The notes beneath the pieces were generated by a model that was given only the letters and a program-made list of their open reading frames with translations, did no database searches and was not told the DNA's origin. Both the position numbers and the translations under genes were made by a program. This document shows positions 35,960 to 44,476 of a DNA stretch of 64,000 nucleotides, one piece after another. The DNA is from Bauldia litoralis (GTDB lineage: Bacteria > Pseudomonadota > Alphaproteobacteria > Rhizobiales > Kaistiaceae): assembly GCA_945882315.1 (NCBI GenBank), contig CAMCWB010000002.1, positions 1 through 64,000 on the forward strand, read 5' to 3'. How positions within the stretch are numbered: the stretch's first letter is position 1; the number at the start of each line of letters is the position of its first letter.

Positions 35960-37051
35960 ATGTCGCACAATACCTTCGGCCATCTTTTCCGCGTCACCAC
36001 CTGGGGTGAAAGCCATGGGCCGGCGATCGGCTGCGTCGTCGACGGCTGTCCGCCGCGGATCCCGGTCTCCGAGGCGGAAATCCAGCAATACATGGACAAG
36101 CGCCGGCCCGGGCAATCGCGCTTCACCACCCAGCGCCGCGAGCCCGATACCGTGAAGATCCTGTCCGGCGTCTTCGAGGACGAGGCGACCGGCCAATTGC
36201 TCACCACCGGCACGCCGATCTCGCTCTATATCGAGAATGTCGACCAGCGCTCGAAGGACTATTCCGAGATCAAGGAAAGCTACCGGCCGGGCCACGCCGA
36301 TTACACCTACCAGACCAAATACGGCATCCGCGACTACAAGGGCAGCGGCCGTGCCTCGGCCCGCGAGACGGCGACCCGCGTCGCCGCCGGCGCGATCGCG
36401 CGCAAGGTCGTGCCCGGCATGACTGTGCGTGGCGCGCTGGTCCAGATCGGCCCGCATGCCATCGAGAGGTCGCGCTGGGACTGGAACGAGGTCGACAACA
36501 ACCCCTTCTTCTGCCCGGACGCGAAGATGGCCGAGCAATGGGCGACCTATCTCGACGGCATCCGCAAGAGCGGCTCGTCGATAGGCGCCGTCATCGAGGT
36601 GATCGCCGAAGGCGTCCCGGCCGGCCTTGGCGCGCCGATCTACGGCAAGCTCGACCAGGATATCGCCAGCGCCCTGATGTCGATCAACGCCGTCAAGGGC
36701 GTCGAGATCGGCGCCGGCTTCGCTGCCGCGAGCCTGACGGGCGAGGCGAATGCCGACGAGATGCGCGCCGGCAATGACGGCAAGCCGGTGTTCCTGTCGA
36801 ACAATGCCGGCGGCATCCTCGGCGGCATCGCGACCGGCCAGGAAGTCATCGCCCGCTTCGCCGTCAAGCCGACCTCGTCGATCCTGACGCCGCGCCGCTC
36901 GGTCAACCGCTCCGGCGAGGAGATCGACGTTTCGACCAAGGGCCGCCACGATCCCTGCGTCGGCATCCGTGCCGTGCCGATCGGCGAGGCGATGCTCGCC
37001 TGCGTGCTCGCCGACCATTATCTCCGACATCGCGCCCAGATGGGCGGCTGA
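35960..37051 (+). CDS. aroC: Chorismate synthase
   Basis: Converts 5-enolpyruvylshikimate-3-phosphate to chorismate using reduced FMN as catalyst. Signatures: N-terminal [20 protein letters not shown] (with the catalytic His), [16 protein letters not shown] and [18 protein letters not shown], plus [16 protein letters not shown]. 363 residues is the usual length. ribBX follows 26 bases downstream, and FMN produced from that pathway is the cofactor of AroC. Confidence 0.97.
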   Translation: MSHNTFGHLFRVTTWGESHGPAIGCVVDGCPPRIPVSEAEIQQYMDKRRPGQSRFTTQRREPDTVKILSGVFEDEATGQLLTTGTPISLYIENVDQRSKDYSEIKESYRPGHADYTYQTKYGIRDYKGSGRASARETATRVAAGAIARKVVPGMTVRGALVQIGPHAIERSRWDWNEVDNNPFFCPDAKMAEQWATYLDGIRKSGSSIGAVIEVIAEGVPAGLGAPIYGKLDQDIASALMSINAVKGVEIGAGFAAASLTGEANADEMRAGNDGKPVFLSNNAGGILGGIATGQEVIARFAVKPTSSILTPRRSVNRSGEEIDVSTKGRHDPCVGIRAVPIGEAMLACVLADHYLRHRAQMGG

Positions 37052-37077
37052 TCAATCCCGAAAGAAGCAGCCATTCC

Positions 37078-38187
37078 ATGATGACGACAGACATGCAGCG
37101 GGTGGTCGACGCCGTTCGCGCCTTCGAACGCGGCGAGATCGTCGTCGTCACCGATGACAACGACCGCGAGAATGAGGGCGACCTGATCGTCTCGGCCGAG
37201 CATGCGACGACGGAGAAGATGGCCTTCATCATCCGTCACACCAGCGGCATCGTCTGCGCGCCGCTGACCCGCGAAGCGGCGCGGCGGCTCAACCTCACGC
37301 CGATGGTCGCCGACAACGACGCCCCGCACAGCACCGCCTTCACCGTATCGGTTGATTTCCGCCACGGCACGACGACCGGCATCTCCGCCGAGGAGCGCTG
37401 CAACACGGTCCGGGCGCTCGCCAATCCAAATGCCGGCGCCGGCGATTTCGTGCGGCCCGGCCATGTCTTCCCGCTGATCGCCCGCGATGGCGGTGTGCTG
37501 ATGCGCTCCGGCCATACCGAGGCCTGCGTCGACCTCTGCAAGCTTGCCGGCCTGAAGACGGTCGGCGTGCTCGCCGAGCTCGTCAACGACAACGGCACCG
37601 TCAAGCGCGGCGCCGAGATCGACGCGTTCGCCACCGAGCACGGCCTCCGCTCGGTGTCGGTTGCCGACCTCATCGCCTATCGCCAGCGCAACGAGCGGCT
37701 GGTCGAGCGCGTCGCCGAGTTTCCGATCCAGACCAAGTCAGGCCCGGCCCACGCCGTCGCCTACCGGACGGAATGGGATGCCATGCAGCAGCTCGCCATC
37801 GTCTTCGGCGACATCCGTAACGGCAAGAGCGTGCCGGTCCGGCTGCAGCTTGAATCGGTCGCCGACGACGTGTTCGGCGCCGACAGCGCCCTCGACAAGA
37901 TCATCGCCCGTTTCGCCAAGACCGGCTCTGGCGTCATCGTCTATCTCCGCGAAGGCTCGGTCGGCGTCGCCCGCACGGCGATGCGGACCCGTGACGGCGT
38001 CAGCGAGGAACGCCATGCCTCGGCCGCTGCCCGCGATGCCGAATGGCGCGAGATCGGTCTCGGCGCGCAGATTCTCCGCGACCTCGGCGTCACCACGATC
38101 CGGCTGCTGGCCAGCCGCGAGCGCCGCTATGTCGGTATCGACGGCTTCGGCATCGCCATCGAAGCGACCGAGATCATCGAAGGCTGA
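37078..38187 (+). CDS. ribB: 3,4-dihydroxy-2-butanone-4-phosphate synthase with degenerate GTP cyclohydrolase II domain (RibBX)
   Basis: 369 residues. The N-terminal domain (about 1-205) is a complete DHBP synthase, with [13 protein letters not shown] and [11 protein letters not shown], making the four-carbon unit of riboflavin. The C-terminal domain aligns with GTP cyclohydrolase II but lacks its three zinc-binding cysteines: the corresponding stretch reads [17 protein letters not shown] and the domain has no Cys there. This matches the RibBX group described in Rhizobiales, where a separate RibA is needed. No FMN riboswitch is present in the 26-base gap to aroC. Confidence 0.93.
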   Translation: MMTTDMQRVVDAVRAFERGEIVVVTDDNDRENEGDLIVSAEHATTEKMAFIIRHTSGIVCAPLTREAARRLNLTPMVADNDAPHSTAFTVSVDFRHGTTTGISAEERCNTVRALANPNAGAGDFVRPGHVFPLIARDGGVLMRSGHTEACVDLCKLAGLKTVGVLAELVNDNGTVKRGAEIDAFATEHGLRSVSVADLIAYRQRNERLVERVAEFPIQTKSGPAHAVAYRTEWDAMQQLAIVFGDIRNGKSVPVRLQLESVADDVFGADSALDKIIARFAKTGSGVIVYLREGSVGVARTAMRTRDGVSEERHASAAARDAEWREIGLGAQILRDLGVTTIRLLASRERRYVGIDGFGIAIEATEIIEG

Positions 38188-38190
38188 CCG

Positions 38191-39133
38191 CTACTCCTCC
38201 TGCTGCGCCATCTGGCTTCGCTCGAAGGCGAGGATGATGAGGAGCGACAGCGCGAAGGGGATCAGCAGGTAGAAGAGGCGGAAGATGATCAGCGCCGCGA
38301 CGACGTCGGCCTGGTCGATCTCGCTCAGCGCCGAGATGAAGATGAACTCGATGACGCCGAGGCCGCCCGGCGCATGCGAGATCAGCGCCGCCGAGAACGA
38401 GGCGATGAAGATCCCGAGGATCACGATGTAGCCCGGATTACCCTCCGGCGGCAGGGCGAAATAGATGATCGCGGCGGCGGCGAGCACCTCGATCGGTGCA
38501 ACCATGAACTGCGCCACGACGATCGGCGGCCGCGGGTAATAGATCTTGAAGCCGCCGACGATGAATGGCCGGAAGTGGAACAGCGATCCGATCACATAGA
38601 AGGCGACGAAGGCGAGCATCAGCGCGCCGAGCGCCACGGCAGCGCTCTCCGGCACGTCGCCGAAGCGCTGCACGATATGCGGATGCGTGACGAGGACCAG
38701 CCCTCCGAGGATCAGGATGGCGAGCGCGAAGGTGAAGGAGCAGAGCGCCACGAGGACGCCGATCTCGGCCGCGGTCAGCCCCTTTGAGCTATAGGCGCGG
38801 TAGCGCACCACGGCGCCGGACAGCACCGAAGCGCCGACATTGTGCGATAGCGCATAGGTCGTGAAGGAGCAGAGAAAGACGAACCGCCATGCGATCTTCT
38901 TGCCGAGATGGCGGAGCGCCAGCTGGTCATATTCACCGAGCGCCACATAGGCGGCGAGCGTTGTCCCGCCGATGAAGATCCAGTGATGCGCCGGGATCAT
39001 CTCGATGCTCACCAGGATCTCGGCAAGCGAAAGGCTCCGGAGCTCCTTGACCAGCAGCCACAGCGAAAAGGCGACGGCCGTGAGTCCGATGACCGGCCAG
39101 AAGAATTTTCTTTATTTCAGCAGCTTCACTCAC
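38191..39133 (-). CDS. LPG-synthase-like membrane protein (UPF0104), probable one-base frameshift near N-terminus
   Basis: The open frame from 39012 encodes 273 residues with about seven membrane segments and ALSHNVGASVLSGAVVRYRAYSSKG plus GGLGVIEFIFISAL, typical of the flippase-like half of MprF and its relatives. The expected first helix (FFWPVIGLTAVAFSLWLLV) is encoded in frame just upstream but has no start codon and is preceded by TAA at 39114-39112. Removing one base from the A-run at 39106-39109 (minus strand) joins it to GTG at 39133, giving MSEAAEIKKFFWPVIGL. So either the gene is frameshifted, or the sequence has an indel error. Confidence 0.8.
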
Positions 39134-39149
39134 TCGATTTGCGTGCCAC

Positions 39150-39169
39150 CCGCCGATTGTCATCGGCGG
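39150..39169. other. Perfect hairpin downstream of the methyltransferase genes
   Basis: CCGCCGAT-TGTC-ATCGGCGG is an 8-bp stem with a 4-base loop in the short gap between the rRNA methyltransferase stop (39228) and the LPG-synthase-like gene. The plus strand continues AT-rich (TAATTAAG), but the minus strand has no U-run. A weak terminator or mRNA-end hairpin is plausible. Confidence 0.5.
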
Positions 39170-39227
39170 TAATTAAGAATTTGTCTGAAATTCTACCCTT
39201 TCGGCACCCGCAAGAAAGCGCTTCGAC

Positions 39228-40454
39228 CTAGCGCTCGAAGGTCGCGACGCATTCGATCTCTGCCGAGAACAGGAACTGATCGACCGGCGCGACCCGGACC
39301 AGGCGGTAACCGCCGTCGATCAGCACCCTTGCGTCGCGGGCAAGCGTTGCCGGGTTGCAGGAGACCGCAACGACCTTCGCGACCTTCGATGCCGCGATCT
39401 GGTCGACCTGCGCCTTGGCGCCGCCGGCCGGCGGATCGAAGACGAGGGCGCCGAAGGGATTGAGCTCGATCGGCGCCATCGGGTTACGGAAGAGGTCGCG
39501 CTTGCGCGTCGTCACCGGCTTCAGATGCTTCGTCCGGTTGGCCGCCGTGGTGATCGCCAGGATCAGCGCCACGTCGCCCTCGACGGCGGTGACCGGCGCG
39601 TTCCGGGCGAGGCGGAGGGCGAACGTGCCGGCGCCGGCGAAGAGGTCGAGCACCGGCGTCGCCTTGCCGACATGGTCGAGCACGACCGCCGCCATCGCCT
39701 CTTCGGCGGGCAGGGCCGCCTGCAGGAAGCCGCCGGGCTCGGGCAGGAGGAGTGTGTCGCCGGAGCGGATTTCCGGCTGCCGGTTGAGGAAGATGCGGTT
39801 GTTGTCGACCGTCAGCCGCGCCAGCGACGGATCGGCGGCCATCGCGCCGAGCGCTTCCAGTTCCGGCCGGCCGACCCGCCGGGCGCCCTGGACGGCGATA
39901 TCGAGGCCGTTGTCCGCGGCAACGATCGTCAGCCGCAGCGGCCGCCGCCGGTCGCACAGGATCTTCGAGAGCCGTGTCAGCGTGTCCAGCCGCCCGGCAA
40001 TCGCCGGCACCAGCACGGGACACTCGGCGATCGGCACGATGTCGTTGGTGCCGCGACGGTTGAAGCCGAGCACGAATCCCTGCGGCGTGGTGGCGGCCGA
40101 AAGCACGGCGCGCCGGCGCGTGCCTTCGGCGATCGGCACGATCGGCTCGACATCGGCCCCGATGCCGCGAAGCGCGAAGGCGTCGATGACGACCTGCCGC
40201 TTCCAGGCGAGATAGGCGCCGCGCTCCATATGCTGCAGCCCGCAGCCGCCGCAGGCGCCGAAATGCCGGCAGAGCGGCTCGACGCGATCCGGGCTCGCCT
40301 GGCTGATGCCGACGATCCGCGGCGGCTTTCCCGCCCGTTCGACCTCGATGGTTTCGCCGGGCAGCGCGTAGGGCACGAAGACGCGCCCGTCGGCGGTCTC
40401 GGCGACGCCGTCGCCGCCATGGCCGAGGGCAGTGATCGTCAGGGTCTCAGCCAC
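39228..40454 (-). CDS. Class I SAM-dependent RNA (uracil-C5) methyltransferase, RlmD/TrmA type
   Basis: 408 residues. An N-terminal TRAM-like domain (ITALGHGGDGVAETADGRVFVP) is followed by an iron-sulfur Cys cluster CRHFGACGGCGLQHM (residues about 62-76), the SAM-binding VLDLFAGAGTFALRLA and the catalytic Cys in VAVSCNPATLARD. These identify a uracil-5-methyltransferase of 23S rRNA (RlmD/RlmC) or tRNA; the Fe-S cluster favours the rRNA enzymes. It overlaps tlyA by 8 bases, indicating coupled expression. Confidence 0.94.
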   Translation of the reverse strand: MAETLTITALGHGGDGVAETADGRVFVPYALPGETIEVERAGKPPRIVGISQASPDRVEPLCRHFGACGGCGLQHMERGAYLAWKRQVVIDAFALRGIGADVEPIVPIAEGTRRRAVLSAATTPQGFVLGFNRRGTNDIVPIAECPVLVPAIAGRLDTLTRLSKILCDRRRPLRLTIVAADNGLDIAVQGARRVGRPELEALGAMAADPSLARLTVDNNRIFLNRQPEIRSGDTLLLPEPGGFLQAALPAEEAMAAVVLDHVGKATPVLDLFAGAGTFALRLARNAPVTAVEGDVALILAITTAANRTKHLKPVTTRKRDLFRNPMAPIELNPFGALVFDPPAGGAKAQVDQIAASKVAKVVAVSCNPATLARDARVLIDGGYRLVRVAPVDQFLFSAEIECVATFER

Positions 40455-41208
40455 GCCGCACGCCGATCAGATATTCGCGGTTGCCGTCGCCGCCCTCGAT
40501 CGGCGAATCGATCAGTCCATCCACGGTCCAGCCCTTGTCCTTCTCGATCCAGGTTGCGATGCCGTCGGCGGCGGATCGGCCGAGCGCCAGGTCGCGCACG
40601 ATTCCGCCTTTGCCGACGCCTTCGCGGCCAACCTCGAATTGCGGCTTGATGAGAAACACGCCCCAGGCCGGCGTGGCGGCGAGCGACAGGGCCGGCGGCA
40701 AAGCAAGCCTCAGCGAGATGAAACTGACATCGGCGGTGATCGCCGAGACCTTCTCGGTGATGCGGGCCGGCTTCAGGTCGCGGGCGTTCAGCCCTTCGAG
40801 ATTGACGACGCGCGGGTCCTCGGCGATGCGCCGGTGCAACTGTCCGTGGCCGACATCGACGCCGAAGACGCGCCGGGCGCCGCGCCGGAGCAGGACTTCG
40901 GTGAAGCCGCCGGTCGAGGCGCCGAGATCGAGCGCCGCCAGCCCCTCCGGCGAATAGCCGAAATGGTCGAGCGCCGCGACCAGCTTCAGGGCGGCGCGCG
41001 AGACGTAGTCACCGGCCGGATCGTCGACCTCGATCGCCGCTTCGGACCGCACCGATTGGGCGGGTTTCTCGGCTTTCCGACCATCGACGGTGACATGGCC
41101 GCGCAGGATGGCGTCTCGCGCCTTGGCGCGGGTCGGCGCCAGGCCGAGCGAGACCATGCGGTTGTCGAGGCGCGACGCTGCCTTTTCGTCGGGACTTTGG
41201 TCGATCAT
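40447..41208 (-). CDS. tlyA: TlyA-family rRNA (cytidine-2'-O)-methyltransferase / hemolysin-A-like protein
   Basis: 253 residues. An N-terminal S4 domain (RLDNRMVSLGLAPTRAKARDAILRG) binds RNA; the FtsJ-type methyltransferase core includes AALDLGASTGGFTEVLL, GVDVGHGQL, DVSFISL and FLIKPQFEVGRE. Mycobacterial TlyA methylates 16S and 23S rRNA and determines capreomycin sensitivity; the old hemolysin label is doubtful. ATG at 41208 starts directly before the S4 domain. Confidence 0.94.
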   Translation of the reverse strand: MIDQSPDEKAASRLDNRMVSLGLAPTRAKARDAILRGHVTVDGRKAEKPAQSVRSEAAIEVDDPAGDYVSRAALKLVAALDHFGYSPEGLAALDLGASTGGFTEVLLRRGARRVFGVDVGHGQLHRRIAEDPRVVNLEGLNARDLKPARITEKVSAITADVSFISLRLALPPALSLAATPAWGVFLIKPQFEVGREGVGKGGIVRDLALGRSAADGIATWIEKDKGWTVDGLIDSPIEGGDGNREYLIGVRRG

Positions 41209-41231
41209 GAGCGAAAGCCGCTGCGGAGATG

Positions 41232-41369
41232 TCAGAAGAAACAGCCGACAAAGGCGGACGCGAGATGGTCGAAATAGACCATGCTGCCGAAACGGGCCCA
41301 AAGCGCCGCGCCGAAAGTGAGCGCGGCGAGGCCGGTCAGCGAGAGCGAGAGCTTGGCGGTTCGCGTCAT
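41232..41369 (-). CDS. Small membrane protein, 45 residues, possibly leaderless
   Basis: MTRTAKLSLSLTGLAALTF continues into a hydrophobic helix and ends YFDHLASAFVGCFF. It has one membrane-spanning segment and no recognisable domain. No ribosome binding site is possible in the six bases between a perfect extended -10 box and its ATG, so the mRNA probably starts at the ATG. It sits between tlyA and the SCO gene on the same strand. I recall similar short proteins in related genomes but cannot confirm this. Codon use fits the neighbours. Confidence 0.6.
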   Translation of the reverse strand: MTRTAKLSLSLTGLAALTFGAALWARFGSMVYFDHLASAFVGCFF

Positions 41370-41375
41370 GGCCCG

Positions 41376-41384
41376 ATTATAGCA
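41376..41384 (-). promoter_or_regulatory. Extended -10 promoter of the 45-codon ORF
   Basis: On the minus strand the sequence reads TGC-TATAAT, a perfect extended -10, with only CGGGCC before the ATG. No good -35 hexamer lies 17 bases upstream, which is usual for extended -10 promoters. The expected start of transcription coincides with the start codon. Confidence 0.65.
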
Positions 41385-41398
41385 CACACCGCCCCGCT

Positions 41399-42004
41399 TC
41401 AGGAACGCTCGACCAGCCGCTTGAGCTTGGCGACCGCCGTATCCGGGCTTTCCTTGTAGTCGATCGTCCCGGAGAAGACCCCATTCGCGTCGAGGAGATA
41501 GATCGAGGCGGTGTGATCCATAATGTAGCTGCCGCTGTCGAGCGGAACTTTCCGCGAATAGATGCGATAGGCCTTGGTCATCTGCTCGACCGCCGCCGGC
41601 GAGCCGGTGAGCCCGGTGATGCGCGGGTCGAAGGCGGAGAGATAGCTTGCCATCTGCTCCCGGGTGTCGCGTTCGGGGTCGACGGTGACGAAATAGACCT
41701 TCAACCGGTCCGCGTCGGGCCCCAGCGTATCGAGCCAGGCGGTCATCTCGAACAGCGTCGTCGGGCAGACATCCGGGCAGAAGGTGTAGCCGAAGAACAT
41801 CGCCGAAGGATGGCCCTTCAGCGCCGCCTCGGTAACCGTCGCGCCTTTCTGGTCTGTGAGCGCGAAGGGCCCGCCGATCGAGGCCGCGACGAGCCGCTCC
41901 GGCGCGGCGCCGCCCTGCCACTGCCAGGCGGCATAGCCGGTAGCGGCCGCGACGATCGCGACCGCTACCCAGGCGACGTAGCGGACGATGCGCAGCGCGT
42001 TCAA
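41399..42004 (-). CDS. SCO1/SenC-family copper chaperone
   Basis: 201 residues, anchored by an N-terminal helix (VAWVAVAIVAAATGYAAW) with a periplasmic thioredoxin fold. The copper ligands are visible: FCPDVCP (C76, C80) and a distal His in YIMDHTASIYLL (H164). SCO proteins reduce and metallate the CuA site of cytochrome c oxidase subunit II, which is encoded in this window at 58584. It overlaps the PCuAC gene by ATGA, so copper delivery proteins are made together. Confidence 0.95.
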   Translation of the reverse strand: MNALRIVRYVAWVAVAIVAAATGYAAWQWQGGAAPERLVAASIGGPFALTDQKGATVTEAALKGHPSAMFFGYTFCPDVCPTTLFEMTAWLDTLGPDADRLKVYFVTVDPERDTREQMASYLSAFDPRITGLTGSPAAVEQMTKAYRIYSRKVPLDSGSYIMDHTASIYLLDANGVFSGTIDYKESPDTAVAKLKRLVERS

Positions 42005-42516
42005 TGTGCTGCTCCATGCTCATGCGGCTCGCCGGCCTTGCCGCCGGGACCGGGTGCGCCGATGCCCATGATATGCAGGAAGGTTTCGATCTTGCCGGCC
42101 TTTTCGAAGGTCAGTTCCACCGGAACCTTGCCGCCGTCGACGAAGGGTTCCTTCGGCGTCGTGAACATGATGTGCATTGCGCCCGGCGCAAGGGTGACCG
42201 ACTCGCCGGCCGGAATCTCGATGCCGTCGCCGAGCGGGCGCATGGTCATGATGCCATCCTTGACCGACATCTCGTGCAATTCGCCGGAGCCGGCCTGCGA
42301 CGAGGCCGCGCCGGTGAGCCGGTCGGCCTCGGTGCCGGTATTGGTGATGGTCAAATAGCCGCCGGCGGTCGGCGCATTGGGCGGCGTCGCGCGGGTCCAG
42401 AGATCGGTCAACTCTAGCGCACCGGCCTTGACCGAATGGGCGGAGGCAGTCCCGCCAATTAAGGCGGCAAGGAGAAGGGCGGCGGCGAGCGCCGCGACGC
42501 GGATGGGGAAAGGCAT
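42001..42516 (-). CDS. PCuAC-type periplasmic copper chaperone
   Basis: 171 residues with a cleavable signal peptide (residues about 1-26, ending ASA). The Cu(I) site of the family is present: LHEMSVKDGIMTM, then APGAMHIMFTTPKEP, giving the Met/His ligand set. PCuAC passes copper to CuA of cytochrome oxidase, together with SCO proteins. The His-rich C-terminus (EPHEHGAAH) may bind additional copper. It overlaps the SCO start (ATGA). Confidence 0.93.
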   Translation of the reverse strand: MPFPIRVAALAAALLLAALIGGTASAHSVKAGALELTDLWTRATPPNAPTAGGYLTITNTGTEADRLTGAASSQAGSGELHEMSVKDGIMTMRPLGDGIEIPAGESVTLAPGAMHIMFTTPKEPFVDGGKVPVELTFEKAGKIETFLHIMGIGAPGPGGKAGEPHEHGAAH

Positions 42517-42581
42517 GGATGTCCTCGAAAGAATGGCGCGCCGCAGCGACGCCGCATGAAATCGGAGATGGTCGAACGATT

Positions 42582-42971
42582 TCAGGCGAGGGCAGGCGGG
42601 CCGCGCGGCGAGGCGCTGCCGGCATGGCGCGGCTCGCGGAGGATGCTGTCGGCGAGCGGCGTGGCGGGCGCGTTTTGACCAAAGCTTGTGCCGGAAAGGA
42701 GCGCCGGTTCGGCTGCGATCGCTGCCGGCGACGGTCCGGAGCCCAGCACGCAGCAGGAAATCTCTTCCAGGCCGGCCGGAACCTGCGGCAGGCCCTGGTC
42801 GACCCGGACCGCGCCGTCGCTGGTGCAGAGGATCGCGTCAGCATGGCCGTTGGCCATGGCGCTCGCGTGATACGCGCCGAATATCCCGTTGAAGAGCAGG
42901 AGCAGGGCGAGCGCCCGCGCAACCGATCGCGCATCGGTGCCGCGGAGGCTCGCAAGGAAGGACCGGCTCAT
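42582..42971 (-). CDS. DUF2946-type exported protein
   Basis: 129 residues. N-terminal hydrophobic segment (ARALALLLLFNGIFGAYHASA) then a short mature part with ILCTSDGA and ISCCVLGSG, the Cys pattern seen in DUF2946. The family is usually encoded near copper and cytochrome-oxidase assembly genes, as here next to PCuAC and SCO. The cysteines suggest metal binding, but this is inference. The C-terminal 40 residues are low-complexity. Confidence 0.75.
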   Translation of the reverse strand: MSRSFLASLRGTDARSVARALALLLLFNGIFGAYHASAMANGHADAILCTSDGAVRVDQGLPQVPAGLEEISCCVLGSGPSPAAIAAEPALLSGTSFGQNAPATPLADSILREPRHAGSASPRGPPALA

Positions 42972-43011
42972 GCCTCTCCTCTAGCAGCGCAGGCCGGCGC
43001 GTACCACCGCG

Positions 43012-44256
43012 TCACCGCGCCGCGTTCCCGTCGGACCCGGCCGGCTCAGTAGTTGCCGGCGGCACGGTCGCGCCGGTCGGCGCCGTCGCGGCGAGGTCGA
43101 AACCGGTCTTTCCGGTGGGGGCCGGCCGCTGCCGGAGCCGCACGAAGGCGAAAGCGGCAAGCGACGCCTGCACCAGGGCGGTGAACAGGAAGAGCTTCAG
43201 GGAACTGGTCTCCTCCATCAGGGTCGAGGCGAGGATCGGACCGATAATCGCGCCCGACGCGTTGGCGAGCAGCACGCCGGCCGCAACCTCGACGAAAGTC
43301 CCTGGCGCGGCATGGTCGTAGGCATGGGCCGCGGCGATTGAATAGGTCGGCATGGTCGTCATGCCGAAGACCAGCGCCATCACGAACAGGCCGGTGCGCG
43401 GCAGCGGTACGAAGGCGATGATGAGCCCGCTCGTCGCCGCCAGGCAGAGGAGGGTGATCAGCACCAGCCTGCGGTCGATCCGGTCCGAGAGCCGGCCGAC
43501 CGGCCATTGCGTCAGCGCCCCGCCGGTGGTGGCGATGCTCATGAAGATCGCCGCTTCGGCGGCGGTCAGCCCGGCGCCGACTCCCGCGACGGCGCCGAGC
43601 GACCAGAAGGAGCCGTTGGCGACGCCGATCAGCGAGACGCCGACGATGCCAACCGGCGAAGACCTATAGAGCGCCAGCGGCCGGAAACGCACCCTGGTCA
43701 CCGGCGCCGGCTCGGAGGCCCGCGTCATCGCCACCGGGATCGCCGCGACCATCATCGCCATCGTCGCCATGGCGAAAAGGGTGAACTCGGTCGGCGCATA
43801 GAGCGTCACCGCCATCTGGCCGATCGTGATCGCGACGAAGTTGATGAAGATGTAGGCCGACATGATCAGCCCGCGCGTCCGGTTGGTCGCGTGGTCGTTC
43901 AGCCAGCTCTCGATGACCATGTACAGGCCGGCGAGGCTGGCGCCGATGACCAGCCGGAAGACGATCCAGGGAATGAAGGCGACCCAGAGCGTGTGGGCGA
44001 GCAGCGTCGCCGCGGTCAGCGAGACCAGCGCCGTGAAGGCGCGGATATGGCCGGCCCGCCGGATGATGAAGGGCGCCGCGAAACACCCGGCAACAAAGCC
44101 GACATAATAGGCCGAGCCGATGGCGCCGATCTGGTAGCCGGTCCAGCCTTCAGCCTCGGCGCGCAGCGGCACGACGGTAAGCTGCAGGCCGTGTCCGATG
44201 ATCAGGAAGGCAACCCCGGCAAGCAGCGATGCGACAGGGGCAAGGGTGGATTTCAT
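43012..44256 (-). CDS. Major facilitator superfamily transporter (YcaD-like)
   Basis: 414 residues with twelve predicted membrane helices. Features are YQIGAIGSAYYVGFVAGCF, the loop WLNDHATNRTRG of YcaD-type MFS proteins, and GRLSDRIDRRLVL between helices. Substrate is unknown. A low-complexity Ala/Pro/Thr C-terminal tail of about 35 residues follows the last helix. It begins close to a composite palindromic repeat at 44283, which separates it from dxs. Confidence 0.88.
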   Translation of the reverse strand: MKSTLAPVASLLAGVAFLIIGHGLQLTVVPLRAEAEGWTGYQIGAIGSAYYVGFVAGCFAAPFIIRRAGHIRAFTALVSLTAATLLAHTLWVAFIPWIVFRLVIGASLAGLYMVIESWLNDHATNRTRGLIMSAYIFINFVAITIGQMAVTLYAPTEFTLFAMATMAMMVAAIPVAMTRASEPAPVTRVRFRPLALYRSSPVGIVGVSLIGVANGSFWSLGAVAGVGAGLTAAEAAIFMSIATTGGALTQWPVGRLSDRIDRRLVLITLLCLAATSGLIIAFVPLPRTGLFVMALVFGMTTMPTYSIAAAHAYDHAAPGTFVEVAAGVLLANASGAIIGPILASTLMEETSSLKLFLFTALVQASLAAFAFVRLRQRPAPTGKTGFDLAATAPTGATVPPATTEPAGSDGNAAR

Positions 44257-44282
44257 GCCGCGAGCCGCGCCCCGTTCTCGGG

Positions 44283-44474
44283 CCTGGTCCTCCCCCGTTT
44301 AGGGGGGAGGGGGACCGCCGATAGGCGGTGGTGGGGGCGGCGGATCGCTCTGAACATGAGGTCGCCCCCTCCGTCGCAGCACTGCACTCGGCTTTTGCCG
44401 AGTTCAGCATCAAATACCTCAAGTCGGATAAACCGACTTGAGTGCGCCACCTCCCCCGCTTCGCGGGGGAGGAA
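44283..44474. repeat. Composite palindromic intergenic repeat, copy 2, with extra hairpin insert
   Basis: Shares outer ends and nested hairpins with copy 1 (35741-35877): TCCTCCCCCGTTTA with GGGGGAGGGGGA, and CCGCCGATAGGCGG. The middle carries about 60 additional bases with two perfect hairpins: ACTCGGC-TTTT-GCCGAGT (44386-44403) and CTCAAGTCGG-ATAAA-CCGACTTGAG (44418-44442). It lies between the MFS gene and the dxs stop codon. Confidence 0.8.
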
Positions 44475-44476
44475 CC

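Noticed and set aside
34745-37030. A 761-codon open frame on the minus strand antisense to the hydrolase gene, repeat and aroC
   Set aside because: Composition is Arg/Gly/Asp-rich and the frame covers several well-identified plus-strand genes and a repeat; it is a consequence of high GC content.
37078-38187. Calling the riboflavin gene ribBA with active GTP cyclohydrolase II
   Set aside because: The three zinc cysteines are absent, so only the DHBP synthase part is expected to work.
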